Assembly (NCBI GenBank): GCA_900547415.1
Contig: URGS01000029.1
Coordinates: 1 to 22,756, forward strand
DNA: 22,756 nt
Direction: 5' to 3'
DNA from: an uncultured Phascolarctobacterium sp.
Lineage (GTDB): Bacteria > Bacillota > Negativicutes > Acidaminococcales > Acidaminococcaceae
The notes beneath the pieces are model-generated. The model was not told the DNA's origin and searched no databases. It saw nothing but the letters and a program-made list of their open reading frames with translations. Position numbers and translations under genes: made by a program. This document shows positions 22,703-22,756 of the stretch, piece after piece; position 1 is the stretch's first letter; every line of letters starts with the position of its first letter.

Positions 22703-22756
22703 GGTTCTTTAACTATTGTTGGGGTCTAGTAAAAAGTTAATATCTTTTTCTTTACA

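Noticed and set aside
1..22756. CRISPR array, transposon or integrase
   Set aside because: I found no regularly spaced repeats of CRISPR type and no transposase or recombinase motifs in any frame given.

Overview
The window fits a low-to-mid GC Firmicute that makes meso-diaminopimelate peptidoglycan. The division/cell-wall (dcw) cluster carries the Gram-positive-type DUF881 and sbp genes next to ftsZ, the MurE has a DNPR diaminopimelate motif, and ribosome sites are strong AGGAGG types. My best guess is the Negativicutes (Acidaminococcaceae, Phascolarctobacterium-like). This is recalled resemblance, not a search result.

Region A (1-5445, + strand) is an accessory block. It opens with the 3' part of a giant multidomain gene that joins several immunity-type modules: the end of a DUF2185/Imm33-like domain, TPRs, a SUFU domain and a DUF4253 C-terminus. 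A CbrC-family (UPF0167) gene, an unrecognised 258-aa gene of higher GC and a 46-codon membrane miniprotein follow. The genes are tightly spaced and end at a strong terminator. This looks like a polyimmunity locus of the kind associated with polymorphic or contact-dependent toxins. No toxin gene is visible in the window.

Region B (5446-8618) is a patchwork of short transcription units. It has a two-gene tRNA operon on the - strand (Gln-CTG, Glu-CTC) with a near-consensus promoter and phased A-tracts upstream, and a DUF2284 putative metal-binding protein (-). It also has an alpha/beta hydrolase of the monoacylglycerol-lipase type (+), tRNA-Ala-TGC (+) with its own promoter and terminator, and a DUF1858 CxxC miniprotein (-) whose promoter contains an 18-bp inverted repeat.

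Region C (8798-22702, + strand) is the dcw cluster: mraZ, rsmH, ftsL-like, murE, murF, mraY, murD, murG, murC, ddl, ftsQ, DUF881, sbp, ftsZ, then a terminator. It encodes most cytoplasmic and lipid-linked steps from UDP-MurNAc to lipid II, plus D-Ala-D-Ala synthesis, the FtsQ/FtsL-like divisome parts and the Z-ring protein. Four common members are missing from their usual slots: ftsI/spoVD (after ftsL), ftsW/spoVE (before murG), murB (after murC) and ftsA (before ftsZ). Promoter-like sites sit before mraZ, before murE and before ftsZ, and four 10-bp-spaced MraZ-box-like repeats lie at the start of the cluster.

The strongest leads are the polyimmunity fusion and its compositionally mosaic neighbours beside a tRNA-Glu gene, the stripped-down dcw cluster, and the new operator candidates.
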